From NCBI GenBank assembly GCA_900544765.1, contig UQWI01000010.1:43877-107876 (forward strand): 64,000 nucleotides of DNA. The letters run 5' to 3'. The notes beneath the pieces are model-generated. The model saw only the letters and a program-made list of their open reading frames with translations. It did no database searches and was not told the origin of the DNA. Shown one piece after another: positions 17,485 to 26,850 of the stretch. This stretch comes from an uncultured Eubacteriales bacterium (GTDB lineage Bacteria > Bacillota > Clostridia > Oscillospirales > Oscillospiraceae). The position numbers and the translations under genes are program-made. The first letter of the stretch is position 1; each line of letters begins with the position of its first letter.

Positions 17485-18327
17485 ATGAAAAAGCTGATAA
17501 AATCCGAACTCTTCAAGGCGCTGCTCGGCCTGATTGGCCTGGCGCTGATAATCGCCGCGATACTCGGCGTGCGGCGAGCGGTCTATTACATGACCTTCCG
17601 CTCCGAGCTTGATTTGCCGGAGGGCACGGAGTACACGGTGAATATTATCGGTCCGTCCGACGGCATGATAAGCCTGTCGGGCGAGGATGCGCTGGATATA
17701 ATCGGCGCCGCGCGTGAGCTGAGCTTCGCGGGGCCGATAAACAGGGACATATACCAGGGCTCAGTTAACGATTACTACGTGACCATATCCGGGCAGTCGG
17801 GCTATGCCAGAATCACGCTCTTTGAACTTGACAACCCGGTGCTGTGGACACCTGAGCGCGACGTAAAGCTCGGCAACACCGGGCCGCTGCTCGACGCGGT
17901 GGAGGCTGCGTACTCTTATGCGACGGACATAGAGCTGCCCGCTGAGCCGTACTCCGAGCTCTCCGCTGAGTGCGAGTGGTTCACGCTGCGCGACGCTTCC
18001 GCCTCTATGCTGGAGGGGCGGGACTACAGCGCGTTCCGGCTCGGCGACGGGGCTAAGCTGCTCATTGAGCCGAAAACGGAGCTCTCGAGCTTCACGGTCA
18101 ACCGGCTCGAGTACACGGACGCAGGCTGCGCCGAGGGAGAACAGCTATTCAGAGTCAGCTTAACGCCGCAAGAGCCGCTGCTGCTCGAGCTGCCCTTCGA
18201 CGGCGCTGCGAGCGGGTACAGCCTCAAGTTCTTCGGCGGTGATACGGTATACACCTACGCGCTCACGATGGGCGGACTTGGCCCGGACGAGGCCTGCCCG
18301 TACAATTTGGAAGAGTACGAGAGATAA
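17485..18327 (+). CDS. Membrane-anchored protein of unknown function, paralogue B
   Basis: 280 residues starting at the ATG after AAAAAGGAGACGG; an ATG at 17464 in frame is a possible alternative. One membrane segment (residues about 9-30, ALLGLIGLALIIAAILGV) is followed by LPEGTEYTVNIIG and YYVTISGQSGYARITLFEL, aligning with paralogue A in order and spacing. This indicates a tandem duplication with divergence. It lacks the SH3-like tail of A. It ends just before a terminator shared with the convergent ackA gene. No function is recognised. Confidence 0.75.
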   Translation: MKKLIKSELFKALLGLIGLALIIAAILGVRRAVYYMTFRSELDLPEGTEYTVNIIGPSDGMISLSGEDALDIIGAARELSFAGPINRDIYQGSVNDYYVTISGQSGYARITLFELDNPVLWTPERDVKLGNTGPLLDAVEAAYSYATDIELPAEPYSELSAECEWFTLRDASASMLEGRDYSAFRLGDGAKLLIEPKTELSSFTVNRLEYTDAGCAEGEQLFRVSLTPQEPLLLELPFDGAASGYSLKFFGGDTVYTYALTMGGLGPDEACPYNLEEYER

Positions 18328-18330
18328 AGA

Positions 18331-18361
18331 AAGCGCCGCACACAAAGTGCGGCGCTTTTGC
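18331..18361 (+). terminator. Bidirectional terminator between paralogue B and ackA
   Basis: AAGCGCCGCAC and its complement; TTTTG on the plus side and TTTCTTT on the minus side serve the convergent genes. Confidence 0.88.
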
Positions 18362-18371
18362 TTTGCTTATC

Positions 18372-19577
18372 TTACAGAGCGGAGACGATGTCGCGGGTGT
18401 CGCGGGCGATGACGAGCTCCTCGTTGGTGGGGATGACCCACAGCTGGACCTTGCTGTCCGGCTTGGAGATAAGGCGGTCGTCGCCGCGCTTGGAGTTGGC
18501 CTCCTCGTCGAGCTCTGCGCCGAGGTAGCCGAGGTAGGAGCAGATGCCGGCGCGGGTGGTGGGGGCGTTCTCGCCGACGCCCGCAGTGAAGATGACGGCG
18601 TCGACGCCGTTCATCGCGGCGACGTAGCTGCCGACGACCTTGGCGACGGAGTAGTCGAACATGTCGAGGGCGAGCTTGGCGCGCTCGTTGCCCTCTTCGG
18701 CGGCGGCCTCAAGGTCGCGGAAGTCGCTGCTGACGCCGGAGATGCCCAGGACACCGGACTTCTTGTTGAGAACGTTCAGCATGCTGTCTATGTCCATGTT
18801 GTACTTGTTCATGATGAACTGCATCGCGCCCGGGTCGACGTCGCCGACGCGGGTGCCCATGGGCAGGCCGACCAGCGGGGTGAAGCCCATGGAGGTGTCG
18901 ACGCTCTTGCCGTTCATAATGGCGCAGATGGAGGAGCCGTTGCCCATGTGGCAGCTGATGAGCTTGAGCTCTTCGATGGGCTTGCCCATCAGCTCGGCGC
19001 AGCGCTTGGAGACGTAGCGGTGGGAGGTGCCATGGAAGCCGTAGCGGCGCACTCCGTCGTTTGTGTAGTAGTCGTAGGGCAGGGCGTACATGTAGGCCTT
19101 GGCGGGCATGGTCTGGTGGAAGGCGGTGTCGAAAACGCCGACCTGCGGCACGTCCTTGCCCATGACCTCGACGCAGGCGTTGATGCCGGTGATGTTGGCG
19201 GGGTTGTGCAGGGGCGCGAAGGGGGTGCACTCCTCGAGGGCCTTCATGACCTCGTCGGTGATGAGCACGCTGCTGGCGAACTTCTCGCCGCCGTGGACGA
19301 CGCGGTGGCCGACGGCGTCAATCTCCTTCATGGAGCCGACAACGCCGTACTCGACGCTGGTGAGCTTGTCGATGACGGCGGCGATGGCCTCGGCGTGGCT
19401 GGGCAGGGGGATGTCCTCGTTGAACACCGGCTTGCCGCCGACCAGCGGGGTGTGCTTGAGGTGGCCGTCGATGCCGATGCGCTCACACAGGCCCTTGGCG
19501 AGAAGCTGCTCGTTCTCCATATCAATGAGCTGATACTTCAGGGACGAGCTGCCGGCGTTGATAACAAGTACTTTCAT
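18372..19577 (-). CDS. ackA: Acetate kinase
   Basis: 401 residues, full length for the ASKHA-fold acetate kinase that makes ATP from acetyl phosphate. N-terminal [16 protein letters not shown] binds phosphate; [21 protein letters not shown] (with catalytic Asp and His), [25 protein letters not shown] and [13 protein letters not shown] complete the active site. The ATG follows GAGAGGTAAGACAA. No phosphotransacetylase gene is adjacent, so pta must be elsewhere. In this C1-metabolising background the enzyme closes the acetyl-CoA to acetate branch. Confidence 0.97.
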   Translation of the reverse strand: MKVLVINAGSSSLKYQLIDMENEQLLAKGLCERIGIDGHLKHTPLVGGKPVFNEDIPLPSHAEAIAAVIDKLTSVEYGVVGSMKEIDAVGHRVVHGGEKFASSVLITDEVMKALEECTPFAPLHNPANITGINACVEVMGKDVPQVGVFDTAFHQTMPAKAYMYALPYDYYTNDGVRRYGFHGTSHRYVSKRCAELMGKPIEELKLISCHMGNGSSICAIMNGKSVDTSMGFTPLVGLPMGTRVGDVDPGAMQFIMNKYNMDIDSMLNVLNKKSGVLGISGVSSDFRDLEAAAEEGNERAKLALDMFDYSVAKVVGSYVAAMNGVDAVIFTAGVGENAPTTRAGICSYLGYLGAELDEEANSKRGDDRLISKPDSKVQLWVIPTNEELVIARDTRDIVSAL

Positions 19578-19692
19578 TTGTCTTACCTCTCTTTGCTATT
19601 GTCAAATTGGCTTAGGGATAGTAATATTTACACATACATTCTTATTTTATCTCTACACGGAGAAAAACGCAAGAGCTTTCTGGAGGTACAGT

Positions 19693-20886
19693 ATGTCGAC
19701 AGCCGGTATCGTCGCCGAGTACAACCCCTTTCACAACGGCCACGAGGCCCACATAGAGGCCACAAGGGCCGCGCTGGGGCCGGATACGGGCATAATCTGC
19801 TGCATGTCGGGCGACTTTGTCCAGCGCGGCGAGCCCGCCCAGTGGTCGAAATTCGCTCGCGCCGAGGCCGCCGTGCGCTGCGGCGTGGACCTGGTGTTCG
19901 AGCTGCCCGTGCAGTGGGCGCTCTCGAGCGCCGAGGGCTTTGCACGCGGAGCCGTGGGCCTGCTCGACAGCCTGGGCGTCGTGGACTACCTCTCCTTCGG
20001 CAGCGAGTGCGGCAGCGTGGAGCCTCTTGAACGCATCGCCGAGGCCCTGCTGAGCCCGAGCATCGACGCCGAGATACGCGCCGAGGCGCAGACGGGCGAG
20101 AGCTACGCCGTTGTGCGCGAGCGGGTGCTGGAGCGGCGCATCGGCGAGGAGGCAAAGCTCATCGAGACGCCGAACAACATTTTGGCGGTTGAGTACATCA
20201 AGGCCATCTATGACCTCGGTTCGCGCACAAAACCGCTGGCTGTGCAGCGCAAGGGCGCGGGACACGACCGCGCCGCGACGGGGCGCATACGCTCGGCGAG
20301 CGAGCTGCGCACGATGACGGCTGCAGGCAAGTCCATATCTCCCTACATGCCGCGCGAAGCCTTCGCGGTGTTCGAGAGGGAGCGGCAGCAGGGGAGGGGG
20401 CCGGTGCTGATGTCCCAGCTGGAGGGCGCGCTGCTCAGCCGGCTGAGGATGCTCGGGCGCGAGGACTTCGCCGGGGTGCCCGACGCCACCGAGGGGCTCG
20501 AAAACCGCCTGCTCGCCGCAATGGAGGAGCCCACTCTCGACGGCGTCCTCGCGGCGGCAAAGAGCAAGCGCTACGCCCTGGCCAGGCTGCGGCGCATGTG
20601 TATGTGCGCCTGCCTGGGCGTCAAGGCAGGTATGAACGAGGGCACTCCGCCGTATGCGCGCCTGCTTGCCGCGAGCGGGCGGGGACGCGAAATGCTGCGC
20701 ATGATTGAGGGCCGCAGCTCAGTGCCGGTAATAACCAAGAGCGCCACCGGTCGCAAGCTGCCCTTCGAGGCGCGCGAGTGCTTCGAGCTGACGGCGCGAG
20801 CCCGCGACCTCTTCGTCCTGGGAGCGCCGGTCGTGAGCGAGCGGCGGGGCGGCAGCGACTGGCGCGCAACGCCTGTGGTACTGTGA
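19693..20886 (+). CDS. tmcAL: tRNA(Met) cytidine acetate ligase
   Basis: 397 residues, the usual size of TmcAL (formerly DUF795/YlbM), which uses ATP and acetate to form N4-acetylcytidine at the wobble base of elongator tRNA-Met. The nucleotidyltransferase-like signature GIVAEYNPFHNGHEAHIE is at the N-terminus, and CMSGDFVQRGEPAQWSKFARAE follows. The ATG at 19693 comes 7 bases after TGGAGGT. It diverges from ackA; both use acetate, which may be coincidence. A terminator lies 50 bp downstream. Confidence 0.92.
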   Translation: MSTAGIVAEYNPFHNGHEAHIEATRAALGPDTGIICCMSGDFVQRGEPAQWSKFARAEAAVRCGVDLVFELPVQWALSSAEGFARGAVGLLDSLGVVDYLSFGSECGSVEPLERIAEALLSPSIDAEIRAEAQTGESYAVVRERVLERRIGEEAKLIETPNNILAVEYIKAIYDLGSRTKPLAVQRKGAGHDRAATGRIRSASELRTMTAAGKSISPYMPREAFAVFERERQQGRGPVLMSQLEGALLSRLRMLGREDFAGVPDATEGLENRLLAAMEEPTLDGVLAAAKSKRYALARLRRMCMCACLGVKAGMNEGTPPYARLLAASGRGREMLRMIEGRSSVPVITKSATGRKLPFEARECFELTARARDLFVLGAPVVSERRGGSDWRATPVVL

Positions 20887-20935
20887 CGCCGCAGGGCATA
20901 CATTATATTATACCCTCACCCGGCATAGCGCCGGG

Positions 20936-20965
20936 ACGGCCGGTGATTGCTGCCGGCCGTTTTTG
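20936..20965 (+). terminator. Terminator of tmcAL
   Basis: ACGGCCGG pairs with CCGGCCGT, followed by TTTTTG. Confidence 0.88.
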
Positions 20966-21101
20966 CCCTCTGAGTTTCGTTCACAGCCAAATAAGGGCAA
21001 ATACGCAACTCAGGGAGGGGGATTACACGATTTAGCTCATTCGCACAACGATTGGTCAAAAAGATAACGACATTTTTCGCGTGTTTGTCTGCGAAAGACA
21101 C

Positions 21102-21130
21102 TTGATTTCTTGCTAAAGATGGAGTATAAT
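21102..21130 (+). promoter_or_regulatory. Promoter of the liv operon within a 317-bp gap
   Basis: TTGATT (21102-21107), 17-bp spacer, perfect TATAAT (21125-21130). The gene-free stretch 20887-21203 also holds the tmcAL terminator and a short dyad TGTCT-N5-AGACA just upstream of the -35 that could bind a regulator. Nothing else is recognised there. Confidence 0.85.
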
Positions 21131-21203
21131 TTAGCGCGAGGCTGAGAAAAACATTTGTCCGCCTTACACGGACAACTCGGTCAAGGAAATAGGAGGAATG
21201 AAA

Positions 21204-22430
21204 ATGAAGAAGATTCTTGCACTGCTTCTTGCTCTCGTCATGGTCTTTGCTCTCGCGGCCTGCGGCGGCGAAGGCGGCACAACGACATCTGCCGACCCAA
21301 ATGCAAATAACAGCGACAACTCCCAGGCCAGCGGCGACAACGTCATAAAGATTGGCGTGTTCGAGCCCCTGACCGGCGACTCCGGCGCGGGCGGAAAGCA
21401 GGAGTATCTCGGCATGCAGTATGCCAATTACCTGACCCCGACCGTGGAAGTCGGCGGCGTTGAGTACACCGTCGAGCTCGTCCCGGCCGACAACGCATCT
21501 TCCGCCGACCGTGCTCCTACGGCTGCCGCCCAGCTCGTCAGCGAGGAAGTGAGCATCGTGCTTGGCACCTACGGCTCCTCCGCCGCTATAGCAGCTGGCC
21601 CGACCTTCGAGCAGGCTCAGATCCCGGCCATCGGCGTCACCTGCACCAACCCGCAGGTCACCGAGGGCAATGAGTACTACTTCCGTATCTGCTTCCTGGA
21701 TCCTTTCCAGGGCACCGTCCTCGCCAACTACGCCATTGATCAGCTCGGTGCCTCCAAGGCTTACCTGCTCGGCGAGCTGGGCAACGAGTACGACAACGGC
21801 CTTATGAACTACTTTGAAGAGGCCTTCACCGCTCTCGGCGGCACCGTTGTCAAGGACAACTTCCCGACCAACAACTCCGACTTCACCAGCTATCTGAACA
21901 AGGCTGTGAGCGAGCAGGCCGACGTCATCTTCTGCCCCGTCTCCATTGCCTACTCCACTCAGATAGTCTCCCAGGCCAAGAGCATGGGCCTTGAGACCAC
22001 AATTCTCGGCAGCGACACTCTGGACAACAACACCGTCCTTGAGGCCGCTCAGGACAGCACTGTAGACCTGCGCGTCTCCACCTTCTACGCCGACGGCGCT
22101 AACCCGGAATTTGACGCCGGCTTCAAAGAGTGGATTAACTCTGACCCCGAAAACCTCACCAACAACGGTGGCAACGACAACATAGCCGCCGTCTCCGTCA
22201 TGGGCTATGACGCCTACTACGTAGCTCTCGAGGCCATCAAGGCTGCCGGCAGCACCGATCCCGTCGCCATCAAGGACGCCCTGTGGGATGTTGAGTACGA
22301 CGGTATCACCGGACACATCGCTTTTGACGATGTGAATGGCGACGCTGTGCGTGATACGGCCTTCATTAAGATCGCCGACACCGAAAACAACACCTGGACT
22401 TCCGGCGGCAGCCAGCAGGTAGCTTCCTGA
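21204..22430 (+). CDS. livJ: Branched-chain amino-acid ABC transporter, substrate-binding lipoprotein
   Basis: 408 residues. A lipoprotein signal with lipobox LAAC (Cys about 20) anchors it to the outside of the membrane. A Ser/Thr/Asn linker precedes the two-lobed periplasmic-binding fold (IKIGVFEPLTGDSGAGGKQEY and VVKDNFPTNNSDFTSYL are Leu/Ile/Val-binding signatures). The ATG at 21204 is preferred over 21198 because AGGAGG lies 7 bases upstream. First gene of livJHMGF. Two hairpins separate it from livH and may raise its level relative to the permease genes. The substrate could be another amino acid or amide. Confidence 0.9.
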   Translation: MKKILALLLALVMVFALAACGGEGGTTTSADPNANNSDNSQASGDNVIKIGVFEPLTGDSGAGGKQEYLGMQYANYLTPTVEVGGVEYTVELVPADNASSADRAPTAAAQLVSEEVSIVLGTYGSSAAIAAGPTFEQAQIPAIGVTCTNPQVTEGNEYYFRICFLDPFQGTVLANYAIDQLGASKAYLLGELGNEYDNGLMNYFEEAFTALGGTVVKDNFPTNNSDFTSYLNKAVSEQADVIFCPVSIAYSTQIVSQAKSMGLETTILGSDTLDNNTVLEAAQDSTVDLRVSTFYADGANPEFDAGFKEWINSDPENLTNNGGNDNIAAVSVMGYDAYYVALEAIKAAGSTDPVAIKDALWDVEYDGITGHIAFDDVNGDAVRDTAFIKIADTENNTWTSGGSQQVAS

Positions 22431-22484
22431 GTGCGGTAAAACAATACATAATATAGCTAACAGTTAAATCTTATTGTCACTTGC

Positions 22485-22514
22485 TTTGGCGAGGGCTTAA
22501 ACGCCCTCGCCAAA
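22485..22514 (+). repeat. Intercistronic hairpin after livJ
   Basis: A perfect 12-bp stem (TTTGGCGAGGGC and complement) with a 6-base loop and no T run. Probably a 3' stabiliser of livJ mRNA or partial attenuator. Confidence 0.75.
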
Positions 22515-22535
22515 CAGTGTTAAAGAAAGACGTGG

Positions 22536-22577
22536 GCTGTCTCGTAAGGGGTCGTTTTGACCTTTTACGAGGCAGTC
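22536..22577 (+). repeat. Second intercistronic hairpin before livH
   Basis: CTGTCTCGTAA and GGTC pair imperfectly with GACC and TTACGAGGCAG. Together with the preceding hairpin it fits differential expression of binding protein and permease. Confidence 0.65.
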
Positions 22578-22601
22578 CAGGCTACGAAAGGAAGAGGAAA
22601 A

Positions 22602-23477
22602 GTGCAATTTGCAGTCTCCATACTGCTGTCGGGCATCTCCGTGGGCGGGCAGTACGCACTCATTGCAATAGGCTATACCATGGTCTACGGCATACTGCGA
22701 CTTATAAACTTCGCTCATGGCGACGTGTTCATGGTGGCAGGCCTTGTTTTGGTGTATATGTCGGCCAGCATGCCACTGTACATCAGCATACCTCTGATGA
22801 TAGTGTTCATCATTGCTCTCGGTTTTGTGATAGAGCGAGTGGCATACAAGCCGCTCAGAAGCGCGCCGCGTATGTCTGTCATGATAAGTGCCATCGGTGT
22901 CAGTTTCCTGATACAGAACTTTGCCACATACTACACCGGCGGCCTGCCGCAGATATACCCCATGCTGCCGTTCCTGAGCGACACGGTGACAATCTACGGC
23001 ACGAGTACGAAGTGGGTAACCATTGTCACCCCGTTCCTGGTCATAGCGCTCGTCATCGTGCTGACCATACTTATAAACAAGACCAAGATAGGCCTTGCAA
23101 TGCGCGCAGCGTCCAGGGATTTCGAGACCTGTCAGCTTATGGGCATTAAGATCAACTCGGTCATCAGCTTCACCTTCGTCATAGGCAGCGCGCTTGCGGC
23201 CATTGGCAGCCTGCTTTATTTTACTAATTACCAGAGTATAGTTCCGCTCTCCGGAGCTATGCCCGGCCTGAAGGCCTTTGTTGCAGCCGTCTTCGGCGGC
23301 ATCGGCTCCATCCCCGGCGCTGTCATAGGCGCGTTCATCATCGGCATCTGCGAGAACATAATCAAGGGCACCAGCCTCACGGTGTTCTCCGACGCCTTCA
23401 CGTTTGCATTGCTCATCATCATCCTGGTGGTCAAGCCCACCGGCTTGTTCGGTGAGAAGTCCACCGACAAGGTCTGA
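22602..23477 (+). CDS. livH: Branched-chain amino-acid ABC permease LivH
   Basis: 291 residues, eight or so membrane segments. The start is the GTG at 22602 after AAAGGAAGAGG; this gives the typical LivH N-terminus MQFAVSILLSGISVGGQYAL. The conserved GYTMVYGILRLINFAHGD and GLKAFVAAVFGGIGSIPGA segments mark the family, the latter forming the EAA-like loop that contacts the ATPases. Spaced 13 bp from livM. Confidence 0.93.
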   Translation: MQFAVSILLSGISVGGQYALIAIGYTMVYGILRLINFAHGDVFMVAGLVLVYMSASMPLYISIPLMIVFIIALGFVIERVAYKPLRSAPRMSVMISAIGVSFLIQNFATYYTGGLPQIYPMLPFLSDTVTIYGTSTKWVTIVTPFLVIALVIVLTILINKTKIGLAMRAASRDFETCQLMGIKINSVISFTFVIGSALAAIGSLLYFTNYQSIVPLSGAMPGLKAFVAAVFGGIGSIPGAVIGAFIIGICENIIKGTSLTVFSDAFTFALLIIILVVKPTGLFGEKSTDKV

Positions 23478-23490
23478 GGAGGTGCGGGAT

Positions 23491-24918
23491 ATGCCAGCTG
23501 TTACACTAGAAAAGAGGAGCAGGAAAGGCTCTGTAGCTGCATTTGTCTGTGTGCTCGCCGTCCTCGTCCTCGTTATTATACTCGAGAACACTCTTGATCC
23601 GAACAAAAATATCATAGTTTTCACGGCTCTCAAGAAGGGCGCTGTATACGCCCTTGTTGCAGCCAGCATGAACCTTCTGAACGGCTTTACGGGCCTCTTC
23701 TCTCTGGGCCAGGCCGGCTTCATGCTGCTGGGCGGCTATGTTTATGCCATACTCACCATCCCCGTTGAAGCGCGTGAAAGCGTTTATTACATCTTCGACG
23801 GCTCCGCAATCAATTTTTCCATCACGGAAACGCTGCAGAATCTCTTTGGCGGCTCCGGCGTCGGCGGCGCCATCGGCCTTGTGCTCGGCGTGCTCATAGC
23901 TCTGGCCTGTGCTGGACTGGTCGCCGCTTTCTTCGCCTGGCTTATCGGCCTGCCTGTACTGAAGCTCAAGAGCGACTACCTCGCCATTGCCACGCTGGGC
24001 TTTGCTGAGATAATCCGCGCCATTTTCCAGTGGGATCCCCTCGGAAAAATAACCAACGGCGCCAACGCCCTTAAAAGCTTCCCCACTTTGAGCAACTTCA
24101 ATATAACCAATGCAGACGGGCAGGTTGTTCTCCGTCTCTCAACTTTTGCCGCTTTTGCCATTGCCGGACTGTGCATATGGCTGATTGTACTGCTGATAAA
24201 CTCCAGCTACGGCCGTGCTTTTAAGGCCATCCGCGAGGACGAGGTCGCCGCCGAGGCCATGGGCATCAACCTGGCCAAGCACAAGCGCATGAGCTTTATC
24301 ATCAGCAGCTTTTTCGCCGGCATCGGCGGCGCGCTGCTGGCCATGTTTATGAACCAGGTGCAGGCCAAAACCTTTACCTCAACCATGACATATGAGATTC
24401 TTCTAATAGTTGTCCTCGGCGGCATAGGATCCATATCCGGCAGCGTCATTGCGGCCTTCCTCTACATGGCATGCAGCGAGTGGTGGCTCCGCTTCCTCGA
24501 CGTGCCTGCTACATTCAGCAGCGCAGGGAGCCGCTGGACCTTCATCATCATCGTGGCCGCAGCCGCCATAGCCATAACCGCGCTGCTCATATACCGCCGC
24601 CGTAAGAACGGCGCCAAGAAGTTCGGAGAGCTCTGGACGGCCTGCATAGTGGGAGTAATCGTCTTAGTCTGGGATATATATTACGCTATAACAGGCGGTA
24701 TGGAAGTGCCCTTCCTGAACAGTGGATTCCGCATGGTCGTTTTCAGCGTCATAATCATGGTCGTCGTGCTGTTCTTCCGCAAGGGTCTGTTCGGCGACAA
24801 GGAGCTGCCGTATATCGCCAAGCGCGTTGCCGCGTTTTTCAAGCGGCTGCTGGTGGGCGGCAAAAAGACCGCAGCGGCCAGTGCAAACAGTGGAAAGGAG
24901 GGCGGCGCCAATGAGTGA
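23491..24918 (+). CDS. livM: Branched-chain amino-acid ABC permease LivM
   Basis: 475 residues starting at an ATG after GAGGAGGTG. N-terminal and central membrane helices follow LivM: MNLLNGFTGLFSLGQAGFM, AIATLGFAEIIRAIF, and the loop LVVLGGIGSISGSVIAA-like region that meets LivG/LivF. It is longer than the usual 320-420 residues; an extra helical hairpin and Lys-rich tail (about residues 380-475) extend the C-terminus. The stop codon overlaps the livG start by 8 bp. Confidence 0.92.
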   Translation: MPAVTLEKRSRKGSVAAFVCVLAVLVLVIILENTLDPNKNIIVFTALKKGAVYALVAASMNLLNGFTGLFSLGQAGFMLLGGYVYAILTIPVEARESVYYIFDGSAINFSITETLQNLFGGSGVGGAIGLVLGVLIALACAGLVAAFFAWLIGLPVLKLKSDYLAIATLGFAEIIRAIFQWDPLGKITNGANALKSFPTLSNFNITNADGQVVLRLSTFAAFAIAGLCIWLIVLLINSSYGRAFKAIREDEVAAEAMGINLAKHKRMSFIISSFFAGIGGALLAMFMNQVQAKTFTSTMTYEILLIVVLGGIGSISGSVIAAFLYMACSEWWLRFLDVPATFSSAGSRWTFIIIVAAAAIAITALLIYRRRKNGAKKFGELWTACIVGVIVLVWDIYYAITGGMEVPFLNSGFRMVVFSVIIMVVVLFFRKGLFGDKELPYIAKRVAAFFKRLLVGGKKTAAASANSGKEGGANE

Positions 24919-26044
24919 GAACGTTGAAAACGTCCTGCGCATGGAAAACGTCACCATGCAGTTCGGCGGCGTAGTCGCCGTCAACAACCTCTCCATCGAG
25001 GTTAACAAGGGCGAGATCGTCGCCCTCATAGGCCCCAACGGCGCAGGAAAGACCACTGCCTTCAACTGCGTCACGGGCGTATACCAGCCCACGAACGGAC
25101 GCATAGAGTTCATGGGCGACACCATCATCCGCAATCATCCGCAGGGAAAGATGGCGAAGGAGTACCTGGGCGAGGACGCCAAGCTCTACACCGCCGCCTA
25201 TGACGGCGAGGACGACCCGGACACCGTCGCCGCTCTGGACGCGCTGAACGCCGAGTGCGCCGCCAAGGTAGCCGAGGCCGAGGACGCGATAGTGAAGAAG
25301 CTCGACGGCGAGAAGGACGATGAAAAGCGCAAGGCGCTCTACGCCGAGGCAGAGGCCAAAAAGGCCGAGGTTGAGGCCGGTTACGCCGAGCCGCGCGAGA
25401 AGCTGCTTGTGCAGCTCAAGGACAGGGCTGACGCCAGGATGGAGTTCAGGCGCAGTATCGACCCGGACGTCGGGACGAACAAGGTCTACGCGCCCACACC
25501 GGACAGGATAACCAACCTCGGCATCGCGCGTACCTTCCAGAACATCCGCCTGTTCAGCGCGCTGAGCGTGCTGGACAACGTGCTGATAGCCAAGCACATG
25601 CGCGCCAAGCAGAACGTGTTTTCCGCCACGCTGCGCATCAACCACAAGGAGGAGCGCCGCATGCGCGAGGAAGCCATGGAGCTGCTGGCCGAGCAGGGCC
25701 TCGACCACCTCAAGGACGAGGTGGCGGGCAGCCTGCCCTACGGCATCCAGCGCCGGCTGGAGATCGCCCGCGCGCTGGCCACCAGCCCGAAGCTGCTGCT
25801 GCTCGACGAGCCTGCTGCCGGCATGAACCCGCAGGAGACGCAGGAGCTGGGCGAGTACATCGTGGAGATCAAGAAGAACCACGACCTGACCATACTCATG
25901 ATAGAGCACCACATGGACCTCGTCATGCAGTTTTCCGACCGCATCTACGTCATAGACTTCGGCAAGATGATTTCTTCCGGAACTCCCGACGTGGTAAAGG
26001 CGGACAGGAGAGTTATAGACGCATACCTGGGGGTGGTCGAATGA
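24911..26044 (+). CDS. livG: Branched-chain amino-acid ABC ATPase LivG with a large insertion
   Basis: 377 residues; ordinary LivG proteins are about 255. Walker A (GPNGAGKTTAFNCVTG, residues about 37-52), the Q-loop/LivG motif GIARTFQNIRLF, ABC signature region (SLPYGIQRRLEIARAL), Walker B (LLLLDEPAAGMN) and H-loop (MIEHHMD) are all intact. About 110 residues, from roughly 75 to 190, are inserted between Walker A and the Q-loop. They are rich in Ala, Glu, Lys and Asp with heptad-like runs (NAECAAKVAEAEDAIVKKL), suggesting a coiled-coil hairpin. The reading frame is continuous, so this is a real domain and not a frameshift. It overlaps livF by 4 bp. Confidence 0.92.
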   Translation: MSENVENVLRMENVTMQFGGVVAVNNLSIEVNKGEIVALIGPNGAGKTTAFNCVTGVYQPTNGRIEFMGDTIIRNHPQGKMAKEYLGEDAKLYTAAYDGEDDPDTVAALDALNAECAAKVAEAEDAIVKKLDGEKDDEKRKALYAEAEAKKAEVEAGYAEPREKLLVQLKDRADARMEFRRSIDPDVGTNKVYAPTPDRITNLGIARTFQNIRLFSALSVLDNVLIAKHMRAKQNVFSATLRINHKEERRMREEAMELLAEQGLDHLKDEVAGSLPYGIQRRLEIARALATSPKLLLLDEPAAGMNPQETQELGEYIVEIKKNHDLTILMIEHHMDLVMQFSDRIYVIDFGKMISSGTPDVVKADRRVIDAYLGVVE

Positions 26045-26751
26045 GCGACGTAATTCTGAGCATAAAGGACCTGAAGGTCAGCTACGGCGGCATCGAGGCC
26101 GTCAAGGGCATATCCTTCGACGTCAGGCAGGGAGAGATAGTGACGCTGATAGGCGCAAACGGCGCGGGCAAGAGCTCCACCCTGCGCGCCATAACCGGCC
26201 TGGTCAAGCCCTCCGGCGGCTCGATAAGCTTCGAGGGGCAGGATATCACCGGCAAGAACCCGACGGATATAGTCAAGCAGGGCGTGACGCTCGTGCCCGA
26301 GGGCAGACGCATCTTCGCCGACCTCACCGTGCTTGAGAACCTGCGCATCGGCGCTTACCTGCGCCACGACGACCTCAAGGATGACATCGAGTGGGTGTAC
26401 AGCCTGTTCCCGCGCCTCAAGGAGCGCTCCTGGCAGGCCGGCGGCACGCTCTCCGGCGGCGAGCAGCAGATGCTGGCCGTGGGGCGCGCGCTGATGAGCC
26501 GCCCCAAGCTCATAATGATGGACGAGCCCAGCCTGGGTCTCGCGCCCATCGTCGTGCGCGGTATCTTTGATATCATCCGCGAGATAAACAAGCGCGGTAC
26601 GACCATACTGCTCATAGAGCAGAACGCCAACATGGCCCTCCAGACCGCCGACACCGGCTACGTCATGGAGACCGGCCGCATAACCCTCACCGGCACCGGC
26701 GAGGAACTGCTGAAGAACGAGGCCGTCCAGGCCGCGTACCTCGGCACCTGA
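26041..26751 (+). CDS. livF: Branched-chain amino-acid ABC ATPase LivF
   Basis: 236 residues, normal length. Walker A GANGAGKSSTLRAITGL, signature LSGGEQQMLAVGRALM, Walker B LIMMDEPSLGLAP and H-loop IEQN are complete. The start ATGA overlaps livG. It is the last gene of livJHMGF and is followed by a strong terminator. LivF pairs with the enlarged LivG to power uptake. Confidence 0.95.
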   Translation: MSDVILSIKDLKVSYGGIEAVKGISFDVRQGEIVTLIGANGAGKSSTLRAITGLVKPSGGSISFEGQDITGKNPTDIVKQGVTLVPEGRRIFADLTVLENLRIGAYLRHDDLKDDIEWVYSLFPRLKERSWQAGGTLSGGEQQMLAVGRALMSRPKLIMMDEPSLGLAPIVVRGIFDIIREINKRGTTILLIEQNANMALQTADTGYVMETGRITLTGTGEELLKNEAVQAAYLGT

Positions 26752-26759
26752 GAAAAGCT

Positions 26760-26792
26760 GAAGGCACCCCAAACGGGGTGCCTTTTCTTTTG
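26760..26792 (+). terminator. Terminator of the liv operon
   Basis: AAGGCACCCC and its complement around AAAC, followed by TTTTCTTTT. Confidence 0.93.
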
Positions 26793-26850
26793 CTGTGTGC
26801 GCCGCGGGAGGCGTTGTGAACGCTGTTTAGTATCGCTTACGGGCCTCAGC

